Assembly (NCBI GenBank): GCA_900542985.1
Contig: UQPQ01000030.1
Location: forward strand, 1-33,285
Direction: 5' to 3'
Source: an uncultured Bacteroides sp.
GTDB lineage: Bacteria > Bacteroidota > Bacteroidia > Bacteroidales > Bacteroidaceae
DNA length: 33,285 bases
Each line of letters opens with the position of its first letter. Position 1 is the first letter of the stretch. Positions 23,768 through 31,459 of this stretch are shown in pieces. The translations under genes and the position numbers were made by a program. The notes under the pieces are model-generated. The model was not told the origin of the DNA. It did not search any database and saw only the letters and a program-made list of their open reading frames with translations.

Positions 23768-23835
23768 AAAATCATAAGATTAGCATCGGTAAATTAAAAC
23801 ATCTGCAAAACTATAGAATAAATAAACAGATACAA

Positions 23836-23933
23836 AAAGAGACCGTCTCAAAATAAAAAGAAGTTTATCATCTTGCGAACCATCTAGCACAGATAGTTTA
23901 GGATAATCTTTTTTACTTTGAAACGGTCTCTTT
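23836..23933 (-). terminator. Long imperfect hairpin, terminator after the sugar transporter
   Basis: AAAGAGACCGT (23836-23846) pairs perfectly with ACGGTCTCTTT (23923-23933). Further inside, CTCAAAATAAAAAG and CTTTTTTACTTTGAA extend the match with a few mismatches, to about 23 bases per arm. On the minus strand TTTTTG follows. The position, 15 bases beyond the transporter stop, fits a terminator. The 22-base near-identical ends beginning GAGACCGT also resemble terminal inverted repeats of a small mobile element (see findings). Confidence 0.65.
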
Positions 23934-23947
23934 CTTATTCTATCAAA

Positions 23948-25150
23948 TCAAGCTACAGACAACATTTTACGCGCATAGAACCATACAAATACATATGCAC
24001 AGAAAGGAACTGCAAACGACCATACCATCGTAGTCTGATCGGCCACATATCCCATCAACAACGGACCAACTACTCCTCCCACCGGAGACATCATCAGGAA
24101 AGAAGAAGCACGCTTGGTATGGCTTCCCAGTCCTTTCAGAGACAACGCAAAAATAGTAGGGAACATAATTGCTTCAAAAGCATAACCGCACAGAAGAGCA
24201 ACCAGTGAAATCAGGCCCACATCGAGCAGCACTACAAACGTAGTAAATACAACTCCGGTAGCACATACAAACAGCATTTTTTCTGCACGCACCCGACGCA
24301 TAATCCAGCTACCGACAAAACGTCCAACCATGAACAGTCCCAATCCACCGAACGATAAAACCCAAGAGGCATCACGGGCACTCATCCATTTTTGTTCTAC
24401 CACGTAGTTGATGAAGAAACTATTGATTGAAATCTCACCTATTTCATAAGCAAACAAAGCAAAAGCTCCAAACACAAACAGCTTATGCGACCAAAGACTG
24501 ACCTTATGTCCTTCCGAATCCACTTCTATTGCATGTTCTATTTCCGGCAGTTTTACACGAGAAAATATAACAGCTACCAGCAATACTATTACTCCCATGC
24601 ATACATAAGGCAAAGCTACACTTCCACTTCCCTCCTGCCCATCGCTGGAAAACAACATAAATCCTACCAATATCGGTGCACAAATACATCCCAGTCCATT
24701 GAACGATTGAGCAAAGTTCAGACGGCTTGCAGCTGTTTCCTTTGCTCCCAGTTCCGTCACATAAGGATTAGCCGCTGTTTCCAGAAAAGCCAGTCCACAT
24801 CCGATTACGAACAAAGCAAAAAGAAAAGCATTAAACGAAGCAATATACTCCCCTGGAATAAACAGCAAAGCTCCTACTCCATAAAGAATAAGTCCAGACA
24901 CTACACCTTTTCGATATCCGAAACGATTGATAAATAATCCTGCCGGAATTGCCATCACAAAATACCCCATATACATCGTTACCTGAATAAAGGCCGAATG
25001 AGCTTTCGTAATATCAAGTGCTTCCTGAAAGTGCTTGTTCATCACATCCAGGATAGCATGGGCAAATCCCCATAAAAAGAAAAGTGAGGTTACAAGTATA
25101 AACGGAATAATATACTGCTTGTCAACCAATGAAGTTCCTTTCGATTTCAT
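23948..25150 (-). CDS. FucP-type MFS sugar transporter
   Basis: A 400-residue major-facilitator permease with about 12 membrane segments in the inner membrane. Family features: FLWGFAHAILDVMNKHFQEAL near the N-terminus, CGLAFLETAANPYVTELG (about 138-155), RLNFAQSFNGLG, and a MFPTIFALSLKGLG segment, as in the fucose/glucose/galactose:proton symporter group. The sugar is unknown. It lies 28 bases after the cytidylyltransferase gene and before the GH2 gene, so it may import the sugar that GH2 releases. It could share transcripts with the upstream run or have its own start; I see no clear promoter in the 28-base gap. Confidence 0.87.
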   Translation of the reverse strand: MKSKGTSLVDKQYIIPFILVTSLFFLWGFAHAILDVMNKHFQEALDITKAHSAFIQVTMYMGYFVMAIPAGLFINRFGYRKGVVSGLILYGVGALLFIPGEYIASFNAFLFALFVIGCGLAFLETAANPYVTELGAKETAASRLNFAQSFNGLGCICAPILVGFMLFSSDGQEGSGSVALPYVCMGVIVLLVAVIFSRVKLPEIEHAIEVDSEGHKVSLWSHKLFVFGAFALFAYEIGEISINSFFINYVVEQKWMSARDASWVLSFGGLGLFMVGRFVGSWIMRRVRAEKMLFVCATGVVFTTFVVLLDVGLISLVALLCGYAFEAIMFPTIFALSLKGLGSHTKRASSFLMMSPVGGVVGPLLMGYVADQTTMVWSFAVPFCAYVFVWFYARKMLSVA

Positions 25151-25178
25151 TTTTCTACGTTTGTTGGTTTTATAATTA

Positions 25179-25892
25179 TTATAGTTTTGTTTTTATAGAT
25201 AATATGGCCTCAAAGACCAAAATATCATCAGGTACAGTCAGCTTCATATTCAGTCTGTGCCCCTTTGCAATATACAGCGGATACCGTTTCAGTTCTGCCA
25301 TAAGTGTATAAAGCGACTGCGCACAGATTCCTTTTCTATCTGCTTCTTCATAGGCCTCTTTCAGGTCTTCCAGCCTGAAAGTATGAGGAGTCTGTGCCTT
25401 ATACATCACTTCTCGCGGGAAATATTTTTCCGATGCCACACCGTCTGTACTGTACATTAACGCTTCATTATCCAATACAGCCGTTATGGCATTCCCCTTT
25501 GTTCGGCAGACCTCAATATTATCGGTAATAATCTGTGCAGAGATAAAAGGACGTACCGCGTCATGCACAAGTACAATGTCTTTCATATCGCACACTTCAC
25601 ACAATCCTTCCATTCCTGCCCGCACTGACTCATGGCTACTTTTTTTCCCGACAAAAATATGTTTCAATTTGTCAATGCCATGTTTCTGAGACAGTTCGCG
25701 CACAAAGTCCTCCCAACCCGGCACACAGACAACACCAATTTCATCTATTTCCGGATGCTCTTGAAAGGCTTTCAATGTATATAAAATAACAGGAACACCT
25801 CCCAGACATACAAATTGCTTTGGAGCATCAGTTCCCATACGGTCGCCCGAACCTCCAGCCATAATCAGTGCTATGTTCCTTTCTTTTTTCAT
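25179..25892 (-). CDS. IspD/TarI-family cytidylyltransferase
   Basis: A 237-residue nucleotidyltransferase. Nucleotide loop ALIMAGGSGDRMGTDAPKQF (8-27), VHDAVRPFIS (109-118, D111), KAQTPHTFRLEDLKEAY and a C-terminal LNMKLTVPDDILVFEA stretch. It would couple CTP to a polyol or sugar phosphate. It could be methylerythritol-phosphate cytidylyltransferase (IspD). However, DAVRPF and QTPHTFR are closer to ribitol-phosphate enzymes (TarI), and the Arg of the IspD pattern GGxxRxxSV is Ser86 in GKKSSHESV. Its start is one base after the stop of a CDP-alcohol phosphotransferase gene, so I infer that it makes the CDP-polyol that enzyme uses. The frame extends upstream into that gene; the ATG at 25892 begins the family homology. 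Confidence 0.85.
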   Translation of the reverse strand: MKKERNIALIMAGGSGDRMGTDAPKQFVCLGGVPVILYTLKAFQEHPEIDEIGVVCVPGWEDFVRELSQKHGIDKLKHIFVGKKSSHESVRAGMEGLCEVCDMKDIVLVHDAVRPFISAQIITDNIEVCRTKGNAITAVLDNEALMYSTDGVASEKYFPREVMYKAQTPHTFRLEDLKEAYEEADRKGICAQSLYTLMAELKRYPLYIAKGHRLNMKLTVPDDILVFEAILSIKTKL

Positions 25893-25893
25893 T

Positions 25894-26805
25894 TCAACAA
25901 TATGTTTTCTCAATATTCTTACATAAATTCTCGTGCTTATAGCGCATATAGAAAAACAGAACATTCAAGACTGTTATTTCGAACACAAAATACAGATACG
26001 GTTCTTTGACCAGCATCACGACAAAGAGTACCAGTGCCCTTGTATCAAAAGTCAGAATATTTGTGTATTTCATCAGCGGCTTACTTCCACGACGGAATTC
26101 TTCGCGCAACTCAACAGGCAAAGTATTTCCATATTTTGTCTTTAATGCTTTCAGCAAATGCTGACAAGCGGGCGACATTTGCTCCTGACTGCGAGTATAT
26201 CGGGTATAAAAGAAGAGATAAATCTTCTCGAACCATGCTTCTTTCCACGAAAGTTTTCTCATTTTCTCCTTCTGTACTACAGAAGAATCCAATTCACATT
26301 TATCGGCACCTTTCTGAAAGAATATATGCACATTGCGATAATAATCGGCCAGTGCACATTGCTTACTATGACATATCAGTCCGGCAAATGCTGCCAGCAA
26401 CCAAATCCATAATCCCCATTCTTCATTCAAGCGCAAACAAATAAAGAAATAGATAGAGAAGAACCATACATCACCGGCAAATCCATCTAAGATACGTCCC
26501 AGCAGACTTTTCTGCCCCGTCATTCTTGCCAGTTGCCCGTCGGCACAGTCGTACCAGTTTGCCCATATCAGCAGGAAAATTCCCCAAAGCGTATGATACA
26601 AATCGTCAAAATAAAACATATATCCAGCCAATGCTCCCAGTACAATGGATATAATGGTCACAGCATTGGGATGTACATGTAATTTTTTGAAAAACAAAGC
26701 CCAGATATATCCACAAGAACGGGTCACGTAAATTTCAAAAAATCCTTCTGTATCCTCCGATTTCAGCGTAGACTTAATTCCTTTTTTCAACGATTCAAAC
26801 GACAT
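25894..26805 (-). CDS. CDP-alcohol phosphatidyltransferase family protein, variant motif
   Basis: A 303-residue membrane protein. It has HPNAVTIISIVLG and the family motif D86-x2-D89-G90-x2-A93-R94-x8-G103-x3-D107, but the fourth aspartate is not at the normal place: G111 is there and D112 follows, so the spacing is D-x4-D. This family transfers a phospho-alcohol between CDP-linked and free alcohols. Besides about six membrane helices it has a soluble insertion of about 100 residues (about 160-255, KCELDSSVVQKEKMRKLSWK), longer than in typical 200-residue members. Its stop is one base before the cytidylyltransferase start and it lies 12 bases after the flippase-like gene. The product is unknown. 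Confidence 0.85.
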   Translation of the reverse strand: MSFESLKKGIKSTLKSEDTEGFFEIYVTRSCGYIWALFFKKLHVHPNAVTIISIVLGALAGYMFYFDDLYHTLWGIFLLIWANWYDCADGQLARMTGQKSLLGRILDGFAGDVWFFSIYFFICLRLNEEWGLWIWLLAAFAGLICHSKQCALADYYRNVHIFFQKGADKCELDSSVVQKEKMRKLSWKEAWFEKIYLFFYTRYTRSQEQMSPACQHLLKALKTKYGNTLPVELREEFRRGSKPLMKYTNILTFDTRALVLFVVMLVKEPYLYFVFEITVLNVLFFYMRYKHENLCKNIEKTYC

Positions 26806-26817
26806 GATACTTTATAG

Positions 26818-27837
26818 CTATTTATATTCTTCACTTTCTACCGAACGGCGGTTACCAAACTTCATCAGTCCGATACCTACAACAATCCAGATAAGTTCGC
26901 GCACACGCATAATCAGTCCCATATATACTCCATAAGCATAAGGTAAGGCCAATCCTCCTACAGCTAAAGCGAATCCTCCCTCACGGGCACCCAACTGCAT
27001 AGGTGAAAAGAAAAGAGCATTGGCAAACAGAGAAGTAAATGCCAATATCAGAATACAGTCCCAGTAACTGATTGTATCCGTAAAAATCAGCAATATACAA
27101 TAAATCTCTGCACACGAAAACACCCTTGCAAAGAATTCTGCTCCCAGCGAAGAGTAGAACGTAATACGATGCTTTCCATGCAACTCGGCTATTTGAGCAT
27201 CTACCCGTTCCAAAGCATCTTTCTTCCGCTGTGCAAACCCCGTAGCCCAATTCCGCAGAAAAGGTACCTTTTGCAACAGTCCAATGCTTCGCATGGCAAG
27301 TCCCGAGCGATATCCTTTTGTAAAAAAATACACGCCACAGAGGCAAAACAGTCCGGACAAACCAAGAAAAGCAGACATACCCGTCGTAAGATAATCAAAA
27401 TGCAGTACGACATACAGTCCGATAGAAAAAAGCCAGAAGCAGAAATGAGAGAAAATATGCATCATCACATACAATATCACACTCGATGTAGCCTTTTCCA
27501 CTCCCACGTACGGAGTCAGTTCCATAATGCGGTAAGGCTCTCCTCCCATCAATCCCACAGGTGTGGTTGCGTTCAGGGCAAAACCGGTTACCGTATATTT
27601 GTATACACGCCAGAAAGGAATTTTTCCTCCTTTGAATCCATCGTGTATAATAATATACCATGCACCTGCGTTCAGCACATAAATCAGCATCCAGAGCAAG
27701 ACTACCACCGGAAACCAAAGACCAGCCCTGCGTACACTCTCGGCCAGTTCGGTATACGACACATCAAAAGTGAAAAGCATAACGGCTATTGCCGCTATGC
27801 CAAACACCAAAAATATATTTCTGTATTTATTCTTCAT
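26818..27837 (-). CDS. Flippase-like membrane protein (LPG-synthase TM / UPF0104 family)
   Basis: A 339-residue polytopic membrane protein with about eight helices. It resembles the transmembrane part of lysylphosphatidylglycerol synthase, with no soluble aminoacyl-transfer domain. Family marks: NAGAWYIIIHDGFKGGKIPFWRVY in overlapping parts, ALNATTPVGLMGGEPYRI (about 88-105), and FANALFFSPMQLGAREGGFAL (about 280-300). Related proteins are proposed to flip lipids or polyprenyl-linked products. It overlaps pdxA by 11 bases and precedes the CDP-alcohol phosphotransferase by 12 bases. I infer that it handles the lipid product made by the next two enzymes. Confidence 0.82.
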   Translation of the reverse strand: MKNKYRNIFLVFGIAAIAVMLFTFDVSYTELAESVRRAGLWFPVVVLLWMLIYVLNAGAWYIIIHDGFKGGKIPFWRVYKYTVTGFALNATTPVGLMGGEPYRIMELTPYVGVEKATSSVILYVMMHIFSHFCFWLFSIGLYVVLHFDYLTTGMSAFLGLSGLFCLCGVYFFTKGYRSGLAMRSIGLLQKVPFLRNWATGFAQRKKDALERVDAQIAELHGKHRITFYSSLGAEFFARVFSCAEIYCILLIFTDTISYWDCILILAFTSLFANALFFSPMQLGAREGGFALAVGGLALPYAYGVYMGLIMRVRELIWIVVGIGLMKFGNRRSVESEEYK

Positions 27838-28921
27838 CGATAGAGTCCAACTTCAGCTTATCGCTGTCGTCACGTTTCTCATAATACTGTTTACGCAACG
27901 GACGCGCACTGATTTCTTCCTCTATACAGCGGTTACGATATACATCCAAAGCTACATAAATAGCCTGACGGAAGGAATCTTCCGAAGCAATACCCTGACC
28001 GGCGATATCGTAAGCGGTACCATGTGCCGGAGAAGTACGTACAATCGGCAGTCCGGCAGTAAAGTTTACACCTTCATCCATAGCCAACGCCTTAAACGGT
28101 GCCAATCCCTGATCATGATACATTGCCAATACTCCGTCGAAATAACGGTAATTTCCTGCTCCCATAAACCCATCAGCCGGATAAGGACCAAAACACTGAA
28201 TACCTTTTGCTATCATTTCATTGATGGCAGGAATGATTATTTCCTGTTCCTCCTTACCAATCAGGCCACCGTCGCCTGCATGAGGATTCAAGGCAAGCAC
28301 AGCAATACGCGGACAATCTATTCCGAAATCCTTTTTCAAGGAACGATGGAAAATAGCAATCTTTTCCATAATCAATTCCTTAGTCAGATGATTTGCAATC
28401 TCTGCAACCGGCACATGACCTGTCACCAATGCAATACGGAAATCACCTTTCAAAAGAATCATCAATGCTTTTTGTCCCTCGCCCACACGTTCTTCAATGT
28501 ATTCGGTATGTCCGGGAAAATGGAATGAATCCGACTGAATCGTATGTTTGTTAATCGGAGCTGTAACCAGCACATCAAACAAGCCTTCACGATATTCTTC
28601 CAGTCCTGCTTCCAAAGCAGAAAGAGCCGCTTTTCCAGCCTCCTGAGTAGGGCGAGTCAATTCCACCTTCAGTTCATCATCTATACAGTTCACAATATTC
28701 ACCCGGCCATCCTGAGCTTCCGAAGCCGAATTGATAATACTGAAATTAGTCTGAATATCCATTGTCTTACGATGGTATGCCGCTACTTTCGGTGAACCAT
28801 AGATAATAGGTGTACACAATTCCAGCATGGACGGGTCGGAAAAGGTCTTTAAAATAACCTCATAGCCCACTCCGTTTATATCTCCGTGAGTAATACCTAC
28901 CCTTATCTTACCTTCTTCCAT
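27827..28921 (-). CDS. pdxA: 4-hydroxythreonine-4-phosphate dehydrogenase
   Basis: A 364-residue cytoplasmic enzyme of the DXP-dependent pyridoxal-phosphate pathway, oxidising 4-phosphohydroxy-L-threonine with NAD(P). Conserved motifs: GITHGDINGVGYEV (8-21), VTAPINKH, FPGHTEYI (metal ligand His), LVTGHVPVAEI, LNPHAGDGG, and YHDQGLAPFKAL. The length is a little over the family norm of about 330. It starts 10 bases after the DUF4837 stop and overlaps the flippase-like gene by 11 bases. Confidence 0.95.
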   Translation of the reverse strand: MEEGKIRVGITHGDINGVGYEVILKTFSDPSMLELCTPIIYGSPKVAAYHRKTMDIQTNFSIINSASEAQDGRVNIVNCIDDELKVELTRPTQEAGKAALSALEAGLEEYREGLFDVLVTAPINKHTIQSDSFHFPGHTEYIEERVGEGQKALMILLKGDFRIALVTGHVPVAEIANHLTKELIMEKIAIFHRSLKKDFGIDCPRIAVLALNPHAGDGGLIGKEEQEIIIPAINEMIAKGIQCFGPYPADGFMGAGNYRYFDGVLAMYHDQGLAPFKALAMDEGVNFTAGLPIVRTSPAHGTAYDIAGQGIASEDSFRQAIYVALDVYRNRCIEEEISARPLRKQYYEKRDDSDKLKLDSIDEE

Positions 28922-28931
28922 TTCTATTTGT

Positions 28932-30002
28932 TTACTTGTTATTATTCTGTTCAGTCTCTACCTGAGCCTTCTCTTCATCGATGGAGTTGTCTACCGGGAT
29001 TTCAGAAACCTCTTTTTCTGAAGGAAGTTTCAAGGTATACAACGCTGCATTCAGCTTACGGATCTGATCGCGTTTCAACTTACCCGGATTATAGACAAAA
29101 CCTTCTACCACAATTACCCGGCCGTTGTTACGGTCTACACGCATATGCGATACAAAAGGACCACCCATTGCGTCATTCCGCATTTCCCACAAGCCACGAG
29201 CCTCGAAAGCATAATCGCCTTTTACGGCAATATTCCGTACATCCACAAAGATAGAATCGGCAGTTTCCATATACATACCTTCGCTGGCACCCGGAAGATT
29301 GATTTTCATTACCGAGTCACGTTTGTGGATAAAATATTCTTTTGTAAATGTATTCTTATCAGTATATGGGAATGCATACATTACAAAGTTCATATCATTC
29401 AGATTAGTAGAAGCCCAGAAGAAATCCTTGCCTTCCTTATAAGAAAGCATATCGGCCGGCATCCAGATGTCACAGTCGAAAAGACTTGCCACTTTAGAAG
29501 AAATCACCTGATTGTGTTTCTTTTCCAGTTGCTTCACTTCACGATTCATTTCCGCACGAGTGAAAAAATCAATAATCACCTGTCCGTTTTTCGATACATA
29601 ATCAGCAAACTCAGCCTGAGTAGGTGCCTGAATAGTCATAATCATCTGAGGAGATGAATAAGCATCACGGGTATACTTAAATTTAGTCTGCGTATATGTG
29701 TTCGGGTTAATATCTACGATAATAATATTCCGGAACAGTCTCATCGTACGGTCGAAATGCTCCGGACGTACACGTGAAATACGGAAAGAGCGTTCAGCCT
29801 GAGGCAATCCCGGAACATCAGTATCCAGCACATGAAACAAAGCGCTGTCCGGACTCATCCAGCAATTGTCGTCTGCCACTACCATTACTTCATAGGGACG
29901 TCCGCTCGATACGGGTGTCATTATACTTTTTCCTCCTTCTTTACAAGAAGCCAGCACCAGTCCAACCAGTGCCATACATAAATAAAAGGATAAACGTTTC
30001 AT
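28932..30002 (-). CDS. DUF4837 lipoprotein
   Basis: A 356-residue lipoprotein of unknown function. The leader MKRLSFYLCMALVGLVLASC has a lipobox with C20. The body starts with PVSSGRPYEVMVVADDNCW and has a WMSPDSALFHVL stretch, features that I associate with the Bacteroidetes DUF4837 family. The C-terminus is Glu/Gln-rich. The open frame runs another 50 codons upstream to 30152, but that part overlaps rlmN and lacks a signal peptide, so I start at 30002. It lies 13 bases after rlmN and 10 bases before pdxA. Confidence 0.85.
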   Translation of the reverse strand: MKRLSFYLCMALVGLVLASCKEGGKSIMTPVSSGRPYEVMVVADDNCWMSPDSALFHVLDTDVPGLPQAERSFRISRVRPEHFDRTMRLFRNIIIVDINPNTYTQTKFKYTRDAYSSPQMIMTIQAPTQAEFADYVSKNGQVIIDFFTRAEMNREVKQLEKKHNQVISSKVASLFDCDIWMPADMLSYKEGKDFFWASTNLNDMNFVMYAFPYTDKNTFTKEYFIHKRDSVMKINLPGASEGMYMETADSIFVDVRNIAVKGDYAFEARGLWEMRNDAMGGPFVSHMRVDRNNGRVIVVEGFVYNPGKLKRDQIRKLNAALYTLKLPSEKEVSEIPVDNSIDEEKAQVETEQNNNK

Positions 30003-30015
30003 ATTTTTCTCTGTA

Positions 30016-31065
30016 TTAAATGGTTTCATTTTCTTTTTCTGCCTGTTGCCTGGCAGTAGAGAGCATTCCGCAAGCTGCAAAAATATCCTCTCCTCTCGAT
30101 GCACGAATGGTCGCAAACAGGCCATGCTGTGTAAGATAATCGCGGAAAGCAATCATCGAATCCGAATCGGTACCCTCCAGATCTACATTCGGAATGGCAT
30201 GGAAACGAATCAGATTCATGCGGCAATCCAGTCCGCGCAAAAGTTTAATCAACTCCTTGGCATAAATCAGACTGTCGTTTACACCCTTGAATACAATGTA
30301 TTCGAACGAAAGACGACGTTGCTTGCTGAAATCATAACGGCGTAAAATCTCCACCATTTCCGTAATAGAAAATGCCTTTTCTGCCGGCATCAGTTCCCTT
30401 CGCTGTGCCGGGAAAGGAGAATGCAGACTGATAGCCAGATGACAATCGCTTTCTTCCAGGAAACGTTCCAGTCCTTTGCGCAGTCCCACAGTAGAAACAG
30501 TAATACGTTTCGGACTCCATTTATACCCATAGTCGGCCGTAAGTATTTCCAGTGCACGAAGTACCGCATCCAGATTATCAAAAGGTTCTCCCATTCCCAT
30601 AAACACCACATTAGTCAATGTATCGCGTTCAGGAATCGAGTAAATCTGATTCAATATCTGTGTAGCGGTCAGACTATTGGTATATCCCTGCTTCCCTGTC
30701 ATACAGAATTTACAGTTCATCTTGCAACCTACCTGCGAAGATACACACAGAGTAGCTCTGTCCGCATCAGGAATATACACAGACTCTATATAATCTCCTT
30801 CAGGAGTGCGGAAAAGATATTTCACCGTACCGTCTACCGAGCGCATTTCATGTACAGGAGCAGAAGCACCGATTTCATAGTTTTCCTTCAGGCGTTCCCG
30901 GTTCTTCAACGACAGATTTGTCATTTCGTCAATCGAGGTCACCTTTCTGTCGTAAATCCATGCAGCAATCTGTCCGGCAGTAAACTTCGGCATCCCCAAA
31001 TCGGAAACAATCCCCTGTATTTCGTTCAGAGTTTTCCCCAATAAAGGAGTTTTTGTCATATCCAT
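30016..31065 (-). CDS. rlmN: 23S rRNA (adenine-2503-C2)-methyltransferase RlmN
   Basis: A 349-residue radical-SAM enzyme that methylates A2503 of 23S rRNA and A37 of some tRNAs. The iron-sulfur motif is C114-x3-C118-x2-C121 (GCKMNCKFCMTGKQGY), with VVFMGMGEPFDN and AISLHSPFPAQRRELMP following. The second, methyl-carrying Cys is C332 in AACGML near the end. It is the first gene of a long minus-strand run. The ATG at 31065 is followed by another in-frame ATG at 31059; both are reasonable. Confidence 0.96.
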   Translation of the reverse strand: MDMTKTPLLGKTLNEIQGIVSDLGMPKFTAGQIAAWIYDRKVTSIDEMTNLSLKNRERLKENYEIGASAPVHEMRSVDGTVKYLFRTPEGDYIESVYIPDADRATLCVSSQVGCKMNCKFCMTGKQGYTNSLTATQILNQIYSIPERDTLTNVVFMGMGEPFDNLDAVLRALEILTADYGYKWSPKRITVSTVGLRKGLERFLEESDCHLAISLHSPFPAQRRELMPAEKAFSITEMVEILRRYDFSKQRRLSFEYIVFKGVNDSLIYAKELIKLLRGLDCRMNLIRFHAIPNVDLEGTDSDSMIAFRDYLTQHGLFATIRASRGEDIFAACGMLSTARQQAEKENETI

Positions 31066-31092
31066 TTCTTTTCAAATCTATATATTAGCGTA

Positions 31093-31100
31093 CAAAGTTA
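31093..31100 (-). promoter_or_regulatory. Probable promoter (-7 element) of the rlmN operon
   Basis: Minus-strand TAACTTTG matches TAnnTTTG about 28 bases before the rlmN start. The -33 box is not clear. Confidence 0.5.
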
Positions 31101-31409
31101 CCGAAAATCTGTGGAATATCCTTATAAAAAACACAGATTAGCACAACCTATTATGATTATTAAAAGATTAGAAAGGAATACAACCCCAAAGATCCTCTTC
31201 ATATCGTACATCTACATAAACAGCAAACATCAGAATCAAGTCACATAAACCATCCCATTCCAAAAAAGGGGAAACGGGCAAATACTCCCCATTAAAAACT
31301 GTTTATCAACCCTATTCCCATCACATATTGCTCCAAGCATTCAATCCGCCAATACAGAATTACAACAAACAGGAACCCATTTTCCATATCATTTATCAAA
31401 AATAATTTA

Positions 31410-31417
31410 TAATTTTG
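31410..31417 (+). promoter_or_regulatory. Possible promoter (-7 element) of the AraC-type gene
   Basis: TAATTTTG matches TAnnTTTG 43 bases before the ATG at 31460. It overlaps the TTG at 31415 where the open frame begins, which argues against that TTG as the start. No good -33 box. Confidence 0.4.
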
Positions 31418-31459
31418 CTTCATCAAACAAGGACAAGTTCCATAGAAAAACACATACAC

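Larger units (their letters stand above)
31066..31459. other. Divergent intergenic region, about 390 bases
   Basis: It separates rlmN (-) from the AraC-type gene (+) and holds both promoters (listed). Otherwise it is AT-rich with no gene, hairpin or repeat I can support. Confidence 0.5.

Noticed and set aside
25893..25964. Upstream extension of the cytidylyltransferase into the preceding gene
   Set aside because: Those 24 residues precede the conserved nucleotide loop and overlap the coding end of the phosphotransferase; the ATG at 25892 is one base after its stop.
27169..28528. Open frames of 224 and 252 codons (+) opposite the flippase-like and pdxA genes
   Set aside because: Both are antisense to well-supported genes and show no domain or leader.
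30003..30152. Upstream extension of the DUF4837 protein by 50 residues
   Set aside because: It lies over rlmN and would bury the lipoprotein signal; the ATG at 30002 gives a perfect leader.
30421..31044. Open frame of 207 codons (+) opposite rlmN
   Set aside because: Antisense of a strongly conserved enzyme.
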